Source: Gnetum montanum (taxonomy: Eukaryota > Streptophyta > Gnetopsida > Gnetales > Gnetaceae). From it: DNA of 64,000 nt. The notes below the pieces were generated by a model. The model was not told where the DNA came from, did no database searches, and saw nothing but the letters and a program-made list of their open reading frames with translations. The position numbers were made by a program, and so were the translations under genes. Location: NCBI GenBank assembly GCA_015680685.1, contig MNCI01027477.1, positions 241,161 to 305,160 on the forward strand, written 5' to 3'. This document shows positions 36,050 to 48,087 of the stretch, piece after piece. Numbering within the stretch: the first letter of the stretch is position 1; the number at the start of each line of letters is the position of its first letter.

Positions 36050-36795
36050 TTAGGTTCCTTCTTGTTGTGTGGCTACTACATATAGGCATCTTTGTATGTT
36101 GATCACTTGTGCACACGAATTGCATGTAGGCAATGTTAAACTTTGCAAAAGCCATGACCTCTGCATGAAATTACACCCTATGTCACTGTATGCAATGCAT
36201 GGAACTTTCTTCTTCTTGATCTTTTCGAATGTATTTTCCTTTGATATTTCTAGGGAATAATTGTGGATTCCTAGGAGTACGTCGATGGTGCTTAGCCATG
36301 CTCTTTCCATTATGATTGGGAAGTACCCCTTACCATTGTTTAAATAAATCACTAGGAACTTAGCTGGGTATGACCACCCACAAATAGTGGTAACAGTGTC
36401 TTCCACCAATCCCAATGGGATAGTGATGGATTGGTCAGCCAAATTTAGATGGATGTTCCTCTTTTTCATGGAGGCAGGTTCTAGGCCTTGTACATTTTTT
36501 GAGAAATTAAGTTGACACTAGAACCTAAATCCAAAAGAGCCTTGCATGGTGCATTTCCAACGATTTGTAAGTATGTTAGAGGACTCCCAGGGTCAGAGAA
36601 TTTCCTGGGAAGGTGGCCAACTTTGATCCATTCGGTGATGGCATGTGTTAGCATGACTGTATGTATTGAGTGCGGTGGTTGAGTTGAAGGAGGCTCTAAA
36701 GTTTTGATTGATACTAAGGTGTCTAAAGAATCAGCTACTTGTGATTGCAAGGGCTTGGTTGGTCTATTGGTGTTAAAGAAAGGTCTTTTCTTCAT
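36050..36795 (-). pseudogene. RT-D aspartic protease
   Basis: Two open stretches: 36795-36481 (MKKRPFFNTNRPTKPLQ ... PCKALLDLGSSVNLISQKMY) and 36469-36050 (MKKRNIHLNLADQSITIPLG ... AWLSTID ... CIAYSDIGCN). They are separated by a stop at what was a Trp codon. The DLGSS active-site word is intact, the best preserved in this window. An N-terminal TP/Q-rich linker joins it to gag. Confidence 0.87.
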
Positions 36796-37266
36796 GTGGT
36801 TGTTGGAACCAATAGTAGGTTGAGAGTTAGCAGCCTTGTGGCATTATGTTGCTACGGCTAGGTAGGGATTTCACCCTGCATAGCTAGAGTAGGTGGTAAT
36901 GGAGCCATTGGTTGTAGAGATGTAGCTGGATAAGAAGGATTTTATGTTTGTGAAACATTTCCCCTAGGAGAAGGATTCCTATAATACTCACAAGCTTGGT
37001 AGTGAGGTTGAGGAGTATCGTGACCAGTAGGGTCATGTGGAGAGACTAGCTACTACACATAATATCCATATGGGTTAGGTTGCTAGTAAGGATACTGTTT
37101 CCTTGGTGGTGGCATTTCCCATGATTGTGGGTATTGCCATTGCTGATGCTACTTGATTGGTTGTGGTGGAGTTCCACTAGGATAATACATTAAGGGTTGG
37201 TGGAACTGCTATGGGTTACCTTGAGGATAAGGTAACCTTTGAGGTGCTTGCCATTTGTTCAATCAT

Positions 37267-39192
37267 TAGTTGAGTGTATACATCCTAGATTCCTGTAGAT
37301 GTGAGATTATAGGGCAACATCCCTTAGGATGGTCATATTGACATATCTCACATCCACTATCATTGTCTATTTTAAAATCCACAACCTCTTCAATGATGGA
37401 AACTTTGCCCTTACCCTTGCTATGTGCATGTTCAACTTCTCTCTTTTTTCTTTTTTTCATGATCACTACCTTGCTCTCTAGACTCCTCTACTATGTTAAG
37501 AATAGTTTAAAATCTATTGTCTAGGGAACCCCACATTTGGTCTACCTTTGTTGAAACTTCTGATGTCATCTTTTGGATAGGCAAATTTTTCCTATTCACC
37601 ATCTCTTTGAGTGGTGACTCTTCTTCATCCTCACAAAATCTTACTCCCCTCTTCCAAAGATAAGGATCTTGGTTATATTCTTCTATGCTTTCTCTCTTCC
37701 ATAGCTCACCTTCGTCCTTAGCAACTTGCTCCAATAGTCTTTGGATTTGATGGGACCTAAGCTCGGATAGTCTTCCTTGGGAATAAGTCCCAAGGGTTCT
37801 TCTCGTTTTGTGCCTAAGCCCATCCATGAGATGGCATAGTTAATCCCTTTGTGAATAACCATGGCCAGAACAATGATGTAATAGTGCATAGTAACGGTCC
37901 ATGGTAGCATCCAAGGGTTCATGTCCTCCTTGTTTCTAGCCTTGGATTTTCTTTCGCGAGTTAGACACTAGGGAGTACCTTTGGTACTTGTCATTAAATA
38001 GTTATAACATAGTACTCTACCTACTAATGGATTCTAGTTCTAAAGACTAGTACTAGCTTTCCACTTCTTTAACTAATGTATGTGGAAATAGTTCAAGTTT
38101 TTGCTATTCATTCTCTATATTTTGTAAGGCACACACATCATGGAATTCTTGTAAGTGATTCTGAGGATTAGCATTGTATCCCCATTCAAACCATGGGATA
38201 TCGTTCATATTTAATCTCTTGATCCTGCTATCTTTCTAGTGCCTTGTTGGAATTCTAATAGCCTCAGTTATGTCCAACATACTTCGAGTAGTGAGTAGAG
38301 GCTCATCATGATCATCTCATCCATGGCTTCTATGATGTCTACATTGTTCCCTACTCTCCCTTCTTCTATTTCATGACTCTCTAGAGTGTCCTTGTCCCCT
38401 TTCCTAGTTATTTCATCTATGAATTCCACTTTTCCTACCTCTATGCCCATGGTCTTTTTATTTATGATTGCATCTGGACACTGAAGGAGAGAATGAAGGA
38501 GATGATGAAGGTGAAGAAGAAGGAAAACCTTCATCATGATGGTGTCTGCCATGTTCTCTTCGGTGATCTCAACCTTGATTGAAATTGCGATAAGAATGTT
38601 CATCTTTATCATGTGTCCATGTACCTTTTTCAGATCCTTTGTGCCCATGGGTATTAGAACCTAGGTTATGAATAGTGGAATGAAGGTTCTGATACACAAC
38701 CCTTGGGTCAAAGTCAAGGGGAGGAACATCATTGTGTGGTCGACTACCTGAGATAGGTTCACCACCCTCATTTTCACTTAAGAGATGTGGGGAATTCTAG
38801 GACCACTTACCTTTCAAATACTTATGATGTCTCTCTTTTTGCAAGTCCCTTTGATGTTGTACCTCCATGGGATAGTATTCTCTCAAGTCATGGTCTTGCA
38901 CAACATATTCTGTGTGTAATTGTGGCATGTCAATTCATGTGAGAGCACGAAGAAGCATGCTTGGGACTGAATGATTGTGAGGAAACACTATGTTACCATT
39001 TATGTCACACCAACATAGTTGTTCATCTTGATGGAGGATAAAGGTAAAGTCTGGTATATGCTCATTAGGATAAATATATACCACTCAAACTTGTTGAGGG
39101 ATTGGCGGATCAATGTCATTTGTATTACATTGCTGACTGTCTCTTGTTTCAAACCTAGGTGGTGAGGCACTTTCATACAAAGAAGGAGACAT
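37267..39192 (-). pseudogene. RT-D gag
   Basis: The ATG at 39192 opens MSPSLYESASPPRFETRDSQ. Order: N-terminal domain, Ser-rich plus Arg/His-rich linker (about 38650-38300), capsid-like region (VKEVESWY, LELFNDKYQRYS, LLHHCSGHGYSQRD) and MDGLRHKTRRTLGTYSQGRL (37827 down). Then come a coiled-coil-like segment and a Cys/His motif CEICQYDHPKGC (about 37350-37312). Only a handful of stops, so it is the most readable gag here. The following ~470 bases encode a Gln/Pro/Tyr-rich linker. Confidence 0.85.
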
Positions 39193-39309
39193 ACTTGTTT
39201 GTTTAGTGTGCAATGTATTCTTGTTTATTATTTTTTCAATCAACACTAAGGGTTTGTTCCAATGATGTGAATGATTTCCTATGTTCTAGTTAGTGCACAA
39301 ACAACTAAG

Positions 39310-39327
39310 TCCCCAGCATTGGTGCCA
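39310..39327 (-). other. RT-D primer binding site
   Basis: Minus strand TGGCACCAATGCTGGGGA, one base from the LTR; the least decayed PBS in the window. Confidence 0.8.
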
Positions 39328-39328
39328 A

Positions 39329-40040
39329 TGATGAGTGGTGAGGTATCCCTACACTCAACCATACAAATACAAGCATTTCATGCATGATCTGGTCGAATTC
39401 CAAGGACTAAGTGCTTATGCGCCCNNNNNNNNNNNNNNNNNNNNNNNNNNNNNNNNNNNNNNNNNNNNNNNNNNNNNNNNNNNNNNNNNNNNNNNNNNNN
39501 NNNNNNNNNNNNNNNNNNNNNNNNNNNNNNNNNNNNNNNNNNNNNNNNNNNNNNNNNNNNNNNNNNNNCTTAATTGATAAAAATGAATTTTTGTGCTAAT
39601 AATAGAAATGTAGAGTGCATAAAATAAAATAAATGCATAAGAAAATAAAATAAAAGAAATGCGTAAGAAAAAAATCTCAAGTGCTACAAGGATGAATCGA
39701 AAAGCTTATCTTTATTTCCGTACACAAGGTGTGCTCAGGTACATAACGCTTGAATAAAGATCTATCCACACTTAGACCTCCTACTACGAGCACTTGGAAA
39801 ATACTCTAACTTTCAAACAGACTACAAGAATTTTGCTACTTGACTACTAAAAGACTTCCTTTTCAATTGTGCCTTTGGGCATTTTATTTATAGGCATGGA
39901 AGAAAATACTCTAATAATTAGAGTAACCACTCTAATAATTAGAATAAACCACTAGAGTAACTACTCTAATAATTAGAATAAATAGCTAGATTAATTACCC
40001 TAATAATTAGAATAAACCACTAGAGTAACTGCTCTCATGA
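39329..40040 (-). repeat. RT-D 5' LTR with assembly gap
   Basis: TGATGAGTGG to CTCTCATGA. 39425-39568 is a run of 144 N. The same interval in the 3' LTR (30195-30534) is about 340 bp, so the gap is probably under-sized. TATA box at 39892-39885 (minus) and U3 minisatellite at 39900-40036. Confidence 0.88.
39425..39568. other. Assembly gap (144 N)
   Basis: Unsequenced bases inside the RT-D 5' LTR; open frames spanning it are artefacts. Confidence 1.
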
Positions 40041-40045
40041 GTTTC

Positions 40046-40529
40046 AAAATGCTTGATTTGCCCAATTTGGTAGATAATATTCCTTTCAACTTTTAAAAAA
40101 ATCAATAGAAGATTTGATAATTCAACAAAACTAGAAACCCTTTGAAATTTAGGAGATTTTGGATTAAAAGAGGGATTTCACTTTTGAATAATTAATAAAG
40201 AATGATGATGTTTAAAAACATCAATATCAAGAATCCTAAAAACCATTATCGAACCAATAAATTCTATTAATAAAAATGATTTTGATAGATAGTATGCATG
40301 AACAACATCCAATCCTTAATCTTTCCAAACCAAATTTAAATAACTTTAAAAAATTGAGAAACAAGGTAAATAACATAAAATTTGCATGAAAACATACCTT
40401 TTAGAAATTTTGTAAGTAGTAGATTTATATAAATCATTAGGTAATTCATAGAATGATGAAGAAACAATGGATTCACTTGAAGGATTACCTCCTGAATCTG
40501 GTAGCATTACATGTAATTTCAAATAGATT
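40046..40529 (-). mobile_element. LINE-1 ORF1, N-terminal part
   Basis: The minus-strand ATG at 40507 opens MLPDSGGNPSSESIVSSSFY, followed by a degraded frame to 40046 (QIGQIKHFE), which continues in 30094 on the far side of RT-D. The copia element RT-E sits just 5' of this start (40530), duplicating AGATT. Together with 26881-30094 and 16931-18119 this gives roughly 5 kb of one LINE copy. Confidence 0.65.
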
Positions 40530-40969
40530 TGTATGAAAATAATTGTGCAAAAAATCAAATTACACAAGTAATCAAAGTACAAAATGCAAAAGCAAATGGA
40601 ACTAGCCTTCAACCATTGATGCCTTTGATTAATCTTGGAATTCAAATTTTTCTTTCACACCAATGCTTTACAATGATGGTGTATGTAACCTCCAAGCATC
40701 TATGAAACAAACAAGAATTGCAATCCTACTGTGATTTCTTGGTGCCTTTGTTCTCCCATCAAAAATGAATTTATAGGTCATGAAATCAATTACCATGAGA
40801 GAAAAATTTGAAAATAAGAGATCCAAAACCTCATTCAAATGTGGATGCCACCCCAACCCTAATGCAAAATCATGTTATCCATTATGGGATATGGAGGCCA
40901 CCTTAATGCCAATGCAGAAATGAGGAAGCATGCTATCAACAATGTGTAAATGCATTGATGTGGGTTATA
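40530..40969 (-). repeat. RT-E 3' LTR (440 bp)
   Basis: Starts TGTATGAAAATAA and ends GGGTTATA (CA to TA decay), aligned with 46008-46469. ATCTTCCATTTGG next to it (40970-40982) is the complement of the PPT. Confidence 0.85.
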
Positions 40970-41304
40970 ATCTTCCATTTGGTCTCCATATTTAATCAAA
41001 TCCATATTTCAAGAAAGAAATGAATGAATCATGGTGATAGTTCCTCTCAAAATAGTATTATCTTCCATGTATTACAATGTATTATCTCTTAAAACTTAAT
41101 TCCTTATATGGTAACTTAACTTTATGAATAAACCCAATGTTCATTCTAGGCCTTGCTATATGTATATTTTCTCTAATAACTATATGTGCAAACCATATGA
41201 GAAAATAGCACAACTAAATAAGAGTTTCATTAAGATTGTAAAGTTGTATGTATAATAAATTACATTATGGAACTAAGTCCCATCCGAACTACATGATCCT
41301 TAAA

Positions 41305-42569
41305 TTACTTTAGTGGCATTCTTTTTGTTAAAGTATCAGCTATTATTAATTTAGTGCTTATATGTGCAATAACCACTTTTTTTTCCTTATTGTGTTTCCT
41401 TATGGCTAAGTACTTTATGTCAATTTGTTTACTTTGATTGCCACTCTTATTATTCTTAGCCATAAAGGTAGCAGTGGAATTGTCACAAAACATTCTTAAT
41501 GGCTTAGATATAGAATCCACAATTCTAAGCCCTATTATGAAACTCTTTAACCATACACCATGTGAAGTAGCCTCAAGATAAGAAATCAACTCTTCCTCCA
41601 TTTTCCACTCCTCTAGGATATAGCCCCACTAGCTAGCATAAAAACATAACCAAATGTGGATTTCCATGAATCAACATAGCCATCAAAGTATAAATCAAAG
41701 TAGCTAGTCACCTCCAAGGAGTCACTTCGTTTATACATAAGCATGTAGTATTTTGTACCTTGAAGGTACCTCATCACTTTCTTTATAGCCCTCTAGTGGT
41801 CAATACTTAGATTACTCTGATATCTACCCAACATTCCCATAGTAAATGTAATGTCAGGTCACCCTTCACAATGGATGCTATACTTGGTAAACATCCACTA
41901 TTATTAGTTGCAAGAAGGATATCATCCACATATAGAACATCGAAATAGATTTGCTTGCATTAACCTTCTAGTATATACATTGATACATGATGTTTTCTTC
42001 AAAACCAAATAAAGTGATGATATTATGGAATTTTAAGTACCACTGATGGGAGGCCTATTTTAATCCATATATGGATTTCTTAAGCTTACATACCAATTAC
42101 TCATCATCACTAGAGAAAAATCCTTTAGGTTGTTTCATATAAACCTCTTACTCTAGATCACCATTAAGGAATGTTGTTTTCACATTAATTTGATGTAATT
42201 CAAGATCAAAATGGGCAATCAATGCCATGCGAAGGGAATCCTTCTTAGATCTAGGAGAAAGGGTCTCCTTGTAATCTATTCCCTCTTTTTGAGTAGCAAC
42301 AAGTTTGGCCTTATATCTTTCAATGTTACTCAATGAGTCTTTCTCAGTTTTCAAATCCATTTGCATCTAATGGCTTTTACACCATCAAGCAACTTGACAA
42401 GATCCAAAACTCCATTAGATGACATAGAGTTCATCTTATCTTTCATGTCATCATACCACAAGTTAGGTTTCTTACAACTCATGGCTTGTGAAAATGTTTT
42501 GGGATCATTTTTGGCTCCTACGTTGTAGTTAGACTCCTGTAGATACACCATATAGTCACTAGGAATCAT
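41305..42569 (-). pseudogene. RT-E reverse transcriptase and RNase H
   Basis: RT reads from 42569: NLWYDDMKDKMNSMSSN, KAIRCKWI, YKAKLVATQKEGIDYKETLSP, LRMALIAHFDLELHQINVKT and TFLNGDLE. An intact YVDD box lies at 41932-41921 (LYVDDILLATNN). RNase H ends with MEEELISYLEATSHGVWLK, MFCDNSTATFMAKN, KQIDIKYLAIRKH and IADTLTKRMPLK, stop at 41305. These are classic copia signatures. Several frameshifts between 42100 and 41600. Confidence 0.9.
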
Positions 42570-42599
42570 TGATCACCTTCCTCTATTAGATCTTCTTAA

Positions 42600-43930
42600 T
42601 GTTGGTTCATCATTCTCTTGAGAATCATGATGTTCAACAAGCTATTCAACAGGTTCTAGTATCTATCATTTAGCTAGATCTACTACTTCTTGATTAGCAG
42701 TTTGTGGAACTTTAATGACTAGTTGTTGTTCATTATGCATTTGTGCTCTAGGTGTATTGTGCACAACAATCATTCTATCATTTGAAATAGTGGGTTTAGC
42801 ATATGTATGATCTATCTTAGGAATAATGTTCCAAGATCTACTGCTACCACTAATCAAGTCATTCTCAAGAAATTTAGCATTCCTTGATTCGACAAACCTA
42901 GTAGTATGTGATGGGTAATAAAATCTTTATCCCTTAGACCATTTAGCATATCCAATGAAATACCCACTTATGATCCTTGGGTTTATCTTCTTTTCTTGTG
43001 TATTAGAGACTCTCACTTTAGATGGACATCCTCAAATGTGCATATCTCACAAACTCAGCTTCCAACCTTTTCATTATTCAAATGGTGTCTTTAAGAAAAC
43101 CTTGGTTGGAACTTGGTCTAATATATACACCACCATCTTGATAGCTTCAGTCCACAAGGAATCGGGAAGCTTGGAGCTACTAAGCATACTCTACACCATG
43201 TCCAATAATGTTCAGTTTCTTCTTTCTACCACATCATTTTGGTCTGGAGGACTAGGAATAGTGTACTGGGCAACAATTTCATGCTCTTAAAGAAACTTAG
43301 CAAATGGACTAGGTGCCTGTCCATCATTAGTATATCTACCATAGTATTCACCACCTCTATCAGATCTCACTAACTTTATTTGCTTATCACATTGTTTCTC
43401 TATTTTAGCCTTAAACACCTTAAAGGCATCTAATGCTTCGCTGTTGTTATGAAGTAGGTAGAGATACATATATCATGAGTTATCATTAATAAAGGTAATG
43501 AAATAATTTTAGCCATACACATTCATATCTGGACTACAAATATCTGTATGTATGATCTCTAATATTTCTAAACTCCTCTTGGAATCTTTCTTTGACATAT
43601 TGGTCTGCTTTCCTTTTATGCAGTCCACACAAGTGTTAAAGTCAATAAAATCTAGAATACTAAGTACTCCATCATTTCCTAATCTTTTTATTCTCTTAAT
43701 AGAGATATGCCCTAATCTATGATGCCACAACATAGAGGATTTTTCATTCATAACACATCTCTTAATGCCAACATAAACATGCATAGAAGTATAAGAAGTT
43801 TCATTTTGTAAATTAATTTTGAAAGGATCATTTGTCAATGTACCATTTCCAATAATTTTAGATCTATAATATAAACTGAATAAAGTGTCTAGAAAATTAA
43901 AAGAAAATGCCAATGATACAAGCCTTCAAA
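42600..43930 (-). pseudogene. RT-E integrase
   Basis: The pre-integrase motif MLWHHRLGHISIKRIKRL, then a zinc-finger CVDCIKGKQTN, precede the core. Core words: EIIHTDICSPDMNVYG (first Asp), KLVRSDRGGEYYGRYT (second Asp) and NDVVERRNRTLLDMV (Glu). The C-terminal part reads VSNTQEKKINPRIISGYFIGYAKWSKG. The catalytic residues are intact but stops interrupt the frame. Confidence 0.9.
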
Positions 43931-44199
43931 TAGAAATTAAATTCCTTGAAAAACTTGGAATATAAAATGTATTTTCCAATTCTAAAACAAAACCACTGCT
44001 TAAAACTAATTTGCATGTTATGATTACCTTCACATGTGAGCACATCTAATTGCTTGAATAGATGCATGACACACTTCCCACTGGGTTTCTTATGTTTTTC
44101 ACCTCTTGTAAGGAATTGGTAACATGGATTGTAAAACTAGAATCAATCCACCATGTGTCATGGCCAACATCAATCATATTAGATTCAAAAAAAAATAAT

Positions 44200-45024
44200 T
44201 GAGAGCTGAGTACCTTTCTTTTCAAGCCATTTCTAATATTTAGAACAATCCTTCTTTATGTGCCCTTTCTTTTTGCCAAAAAAAATAGAAAAACATTTGG
44301 ATTCTTTCTTAATATTAGCTTGTGCAAGCAATTTGACCTTCCACTTGCCTTTGGCTTATTCTTTATTCTTTCCTTATGTAGCTAGATGCACACTCTTTTT
44401 TTTTTTCCATAGCAAGTCTTCCCTCTTCTTACACACACATGGTCATTAGTTCATAGACTCACCATTTGTCCTTATGTGTATTATAAAAAATCTTAAAGTG
44501 TCTATACTATGATGGGAGTGTGTTTAAGATGTAGTGCACAAGGAAAGAATCTAACACCTCAACCTCAAGTGTTTTGAGTTGAGCCACTATATCCCTCATT
44601 TGCATGATGTGCTTATGCACACCATGAATTTTAGTTAGCTTCATGGATGAGAACTTCATTATCAAGGTGCTAGCCAACACCTTGTTTGATGACTCAAATT
44701 TTTCATCAATGGCCTTTAACAAAGCACGTACGTTATCATACTATTCTAGTGAACCAAGCATACCAGCTGAGATCTTGGGTTTTATGAACATAACACAGAG
44801 GTGATTAGATTGCTCCCATTTTCATAATTACCAATATCATTTGGATGGCTAATTGCTATAACGGTAGGTGGTTCATCCTTATGGATAGCATAATCAATGT
44901 CCATTTAGCCTAAATGAAGAAGCATTCTCTACTTCCACACCTTATAATTATCACCCTTTAATTCGGGAATGTCACATTTAAAATTAGAGTAGCTTATAGG
45001 TTGTACAACTGCATAATCAAACAT
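44200..45024 (-). pseudogene. RT-E gag
   Basis: The ATG at 45024 gives MFDYAVVQPISYSNFKCDIPELKGDNYKVWK, quoted in part: FKCDIPELKGDNYKVWK. The middle (44722-44507) reads LLKAIDEKFESSNKVL, MKLTKIHGVHKHIMQMRDIV and LEVEVLDSFLVHYILNTLP, the copia gag (UBN2-type) pattern. A CCHC knuckle region near 44270 is degraded. The ~960 bp between this start and the PBS is AT-rich leader with nothing recognisable. Confidence 0.8.
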
Positions 45025-45988
45025 GCTTATGTCATTAAATTAGAGGTTAAAATATCATAAGACATGTTTACCAATGTAAATATGACAAAATTGCTTGTAG
45101 GCTAAATTTTAATTTAAACAAATTGATATATCCTTATGATGAAACTATTAAATTATATTCTTTTTCTTAATCCTTATGGGAAAATTAAGAAAAATAATTT
45201 AACATATCATCCTAATTAATCATATTAAATATAATAAAAATTCCTATGGGATAAAATTTATCATATTACATATGATTAATCACAATTTTTAATGTTTTCT
45301 ACCATATGTGATCCAAAAGCTCTTAGTACATAATTTTACATAATTAAAGATGCTATGGCTACTTTATAATTATACAAAATTACATAGGTCACTAGTTATA
45401 ATTCATATGTAGAAAATGATGCATACATATACAAAAATATGCATAAAATTGATAAATGATGAAATTCAACATGGTATAAACATAATTTTATCAAAATATT
45501 GAACAACTTTATGCATATCCAATTGTTACCACTTTATCAAAAATATTGAAGGACTTGATGCATATAATCATAGGAAAAATACATGATGGATATATGACTT
45601 TATCAAAACATATAACTTCATGCCTATGGAAAAATTCAGGTTACAGCTACTTTGTGTTTCCATAACATGTGCACTAGAATCTTTCCTCATGTATATTTAA
45701 TGTACACATATCAAATTGGTGGATGCAATTCCTTCACCCTAACCCTACACACTAACACTATACCTATCATGCTAAGGAAAACATTTCCTAGGGAGGTTGA
45801 ACTCATACCTAAGTTAACCTTGATTGAGTAATTTTCACTAGATTCCCTACACTATGATATAACTTACAATGTGATATTCCAAGAAATCACAATGCATACA
45901 TAAATCACAAAAACTAGCTATGCAAAAAAATATTAAATAACTTGCCTCCAGACTGCACCATTGTCAAAAATCGCATCAAGATAGAGAT

Positions 45989-46005
45989 CTAACACTTTGA
46001 TACCA
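45989..46005 (-). other. RT-E primer binding site
   Basis: Minus strand TGGTATCAAAGTGTTAG, a near match to the initiator-Met tRNA PBS TGGTATCAGAGC usual in copia elements; two bases from the LTR. Confidence 0.8.
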
Positions 46006-46007
46006 AA

Positions 46008-46469
46008 TGTAAGGAAATAAGTGTGTAGAAAATCAGATTGCATAACTAATCAAAGTACAGAATGCAGAAGCAAATGGAACTAGCCTTTAACCATTGATGC
46101 CTTTGATTAATCTTGGTATTTAGATTCTTCTTTCACATTGATGCTCTACAATGATGGTGTATGCAACCTCCAAGCACTTGTGAAAGGGACCAGAACTACC
46201 ATCTTGCTATGATTCCTTGGTGCCTTTGTTCTCCCATCAAGAATGAATTTATAGGCCATGGAATTGGTTACCATGAAAGAAAAATTTGAAAAATTAGAGA
46301 TCCAAAACCCCATATAGATGTGGATGCCATCCCAACCCCAACACAAAAATGTGTTATTAGTTATTAGATATGGAGGCCATGTTATGGGATATGGAGTCCA
46401 CCTTAATGCCAACACAGAAATGAGGAAGTGCATTATCAACAACATGTAAACACGTTGATGTGGATTACA
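46008..46469 (-). repeat. RT-E 5' LTR (462 bp)
   Basis: TGTAAGGAAATAAG to GGATTACA, aligned with the 3' LTR. It contains a 20-30 bp insertion near 46370-46395 (repeat of ATATGGAG-CCA words) that explains the length difference. Confidence 0.85.
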
Positions 46470-46660
46470 AGATTTGCTAGACAAATATCAAATCTATTAA
46501 GAAAATTAGATTTGTTGAAGAAACATTAGATTCATAGAAAAAATATAAGATCACTATTTAATTCATTTATAACAAGATGAAAGATTAACTTATCTAAACT
46601 TAAAATTGGAATTGAAATTAAAATACAACTCTATAAATTTCAAAGATCTAAAATATATTA

Positions 46661-46790
46661 AGGTGTTAGCCTAGTGGTAAGACTCTTGATTTGAAAGCTC
46701 CAAGATGTTCAATGTTAAGTTATATAGTTTTAATTAAACTATACATCCTAGGCTGTACCTATAGTAAAATTATTTTAAGATCACAACGCC
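46661..46790 (+). repeat. tRNA-like Pol III promoter sequence (possible SINE)
   Basis: TAGCCTAGTGGTAAGA (46667-46682) fits a box A and GTTCAATGTT (46707-46716) resembles a decayed box B. A short CTTG/CAAG stem lies between. An A-rich end (TTAAAAAA, about 46793) follows. This would suit the head of a tRNA-derived SINE, but box spacing is a few bases short and I cannot define its ends. Confidence 0.35.
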
Positions 46791-46799
46791 CCTTAAAAA

Positions 46800-48087
46800 A
46801 TCTATTGGAAAAATTATTTTAGGATTGTAATTTGGTTTCAAATATTTAGAGGTGATTTTTGTATTTACTTAATATCATGAGTTCTATTGCTTATCCAAGC
46901 TTTATTTTTTAGTAGGATATAGTTGATAATAATGTGAGGAAAGAGTGGTATATTTTTTTATTGAAGAGGTTGAATTTTATGTGGATGTTCCATTATTATG
47001 CTCAAATACAATGATAAATATTTTTTTTAATTTACTATTGATATAAAAAATTTAATGCTTTTATCAGTTACTCTTTAATATGAAGCTTTAAGAGGATCTT
47101 ATAAAGTTCAATTTATGAATGTTAAAATATACTTCTAAGTTAAATTACAATCATTAGTTTCTTAACTTAATCTATCAATTGTTATTAAAGGATATAATAA
47201 TTCAAAATACAATTAGAATTTCTAATGAGATATAAGAAATCTCAAGATCCTACTAAAACAAGAAAAACTACAAGATGAACTAGGAACCATGAAGTGAAGA
47301 GAAAGGAAGAAGAAAGAGTAAGTGTATGGACAAGTGAAATGAGGAAGTAGCATTGGAACACTAATTGCAAGTAATATTCATGAACAGGAAGGTACAAACA
47401 ATAATGATTCTCAAAAGTATGAAGGTAGAATGCCCTAAGCTGAAGGTGTGAATTAGAACATTAGGAGTCAATTAGTTTCATATGAAGAACGAATGAGTAA
47501 GTGTTATAGTGGAGAAGTCCAATAACTATGATAGTGGATCTAATTTCTGAAGAAAAAAAAAAGACAATATCCAAGATGTAACAGACATAGCCTAGTCTAG
47601 TTTCTTAAAGAAGAAGAGAAGAATGTCTTGAAGGTTATGATGGAATAAAAGAAGAAGAAAGACTTAGGAGATTTGATCTATAAGAACCCTAGAGCTAATT
47701 TAGAAGGACTCCTTGAAGTATGAAAGAAGGTTGTGAAGTTAAGTTAGAAAGAAAACTTTACCTTAAGCTTAAGCTTAAGTTATCTGTCAATGTAACTTTT
47801 TAATTATTAGAGAATTTGTAACTAGTTAAATTAACAAAAATTATGATACTCACAACTATAGAGAATTATGAAAAGAAATTATCATTAAGAAGAGAGTTAT
47901 AATCTTACAATTCTATAATATTATTTCCTAGTCATTAGAGCTTGAAGAATTATGGAGTTGCCATAAGGTGTAATGTAAAACCCCAACAAAAAAAATGCTT
48001 CAAAGATGAATCATTAAATTTTCTAGTGTTTTTCATATGTTTTAAATACTAAAGGATCCTTTTAATTATTGAAACTAGGGTGGGGGT
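46800..48087. other. Unassigned AT-rich stretch
   Basis: No coding frame on either strand that I can support. It contains poly-T runs (47021-47028), a purine-rich plus-strand segment (47250-47700) and a short TTAAGC repeat (47763-47779). The 3' end of LINE-2 and the 5' end of LINE-1 should meet somewhere here, but I cannot place them. Confidence 0.4.

Larger units (their letters stand above)
30100..40040 (-). mobile_element. RT-D: full-length Ty3/gypsy (Athila/Tat-type) retrotransposon
   Basis: Minus-strand element with 5' LTR at 39329-40040 (holding an assembly gap), PBS, gag, protease, RT, RNase H, integrase, internal PPT, 3' non-coding region, 3' PPT and 3' LTR at 30100-31049. An exact GTTTC target duplication flanks it, and LINE-1 ORF1 reads on across the two flanks. 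Internally it is the closest relative of RT-B, including the 3' non-coding part. The promoter end of its LTR instead carries CTCTAATAATTAGA repeats. It is the best preserved gypsy copy here but still has many stops. Confidence 0.95.
40530..46469 (-). mobile_element. RT-E: full-length Ty1/copia retrotransposon
   Basis: 5,940 bp on the minus strand. It has LTRs at 40530-40969 and 46008-46469, a Met-type PBS, gag, integrase, RT and RNase H in copia order, and a PPT next to the 3' LTR. An exact AGATT duplication (40525-40529, 46470-46474) fixes both ends. It is inserted at the 5' side of LINE-1 ORF1. Stops and frameshifts disable it. Confidence 0.94.

Noticed and set aside
39335-39599. Open frames across the N run
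   Set aside because: They exist only because N was translated as X; the sequence is LTR.
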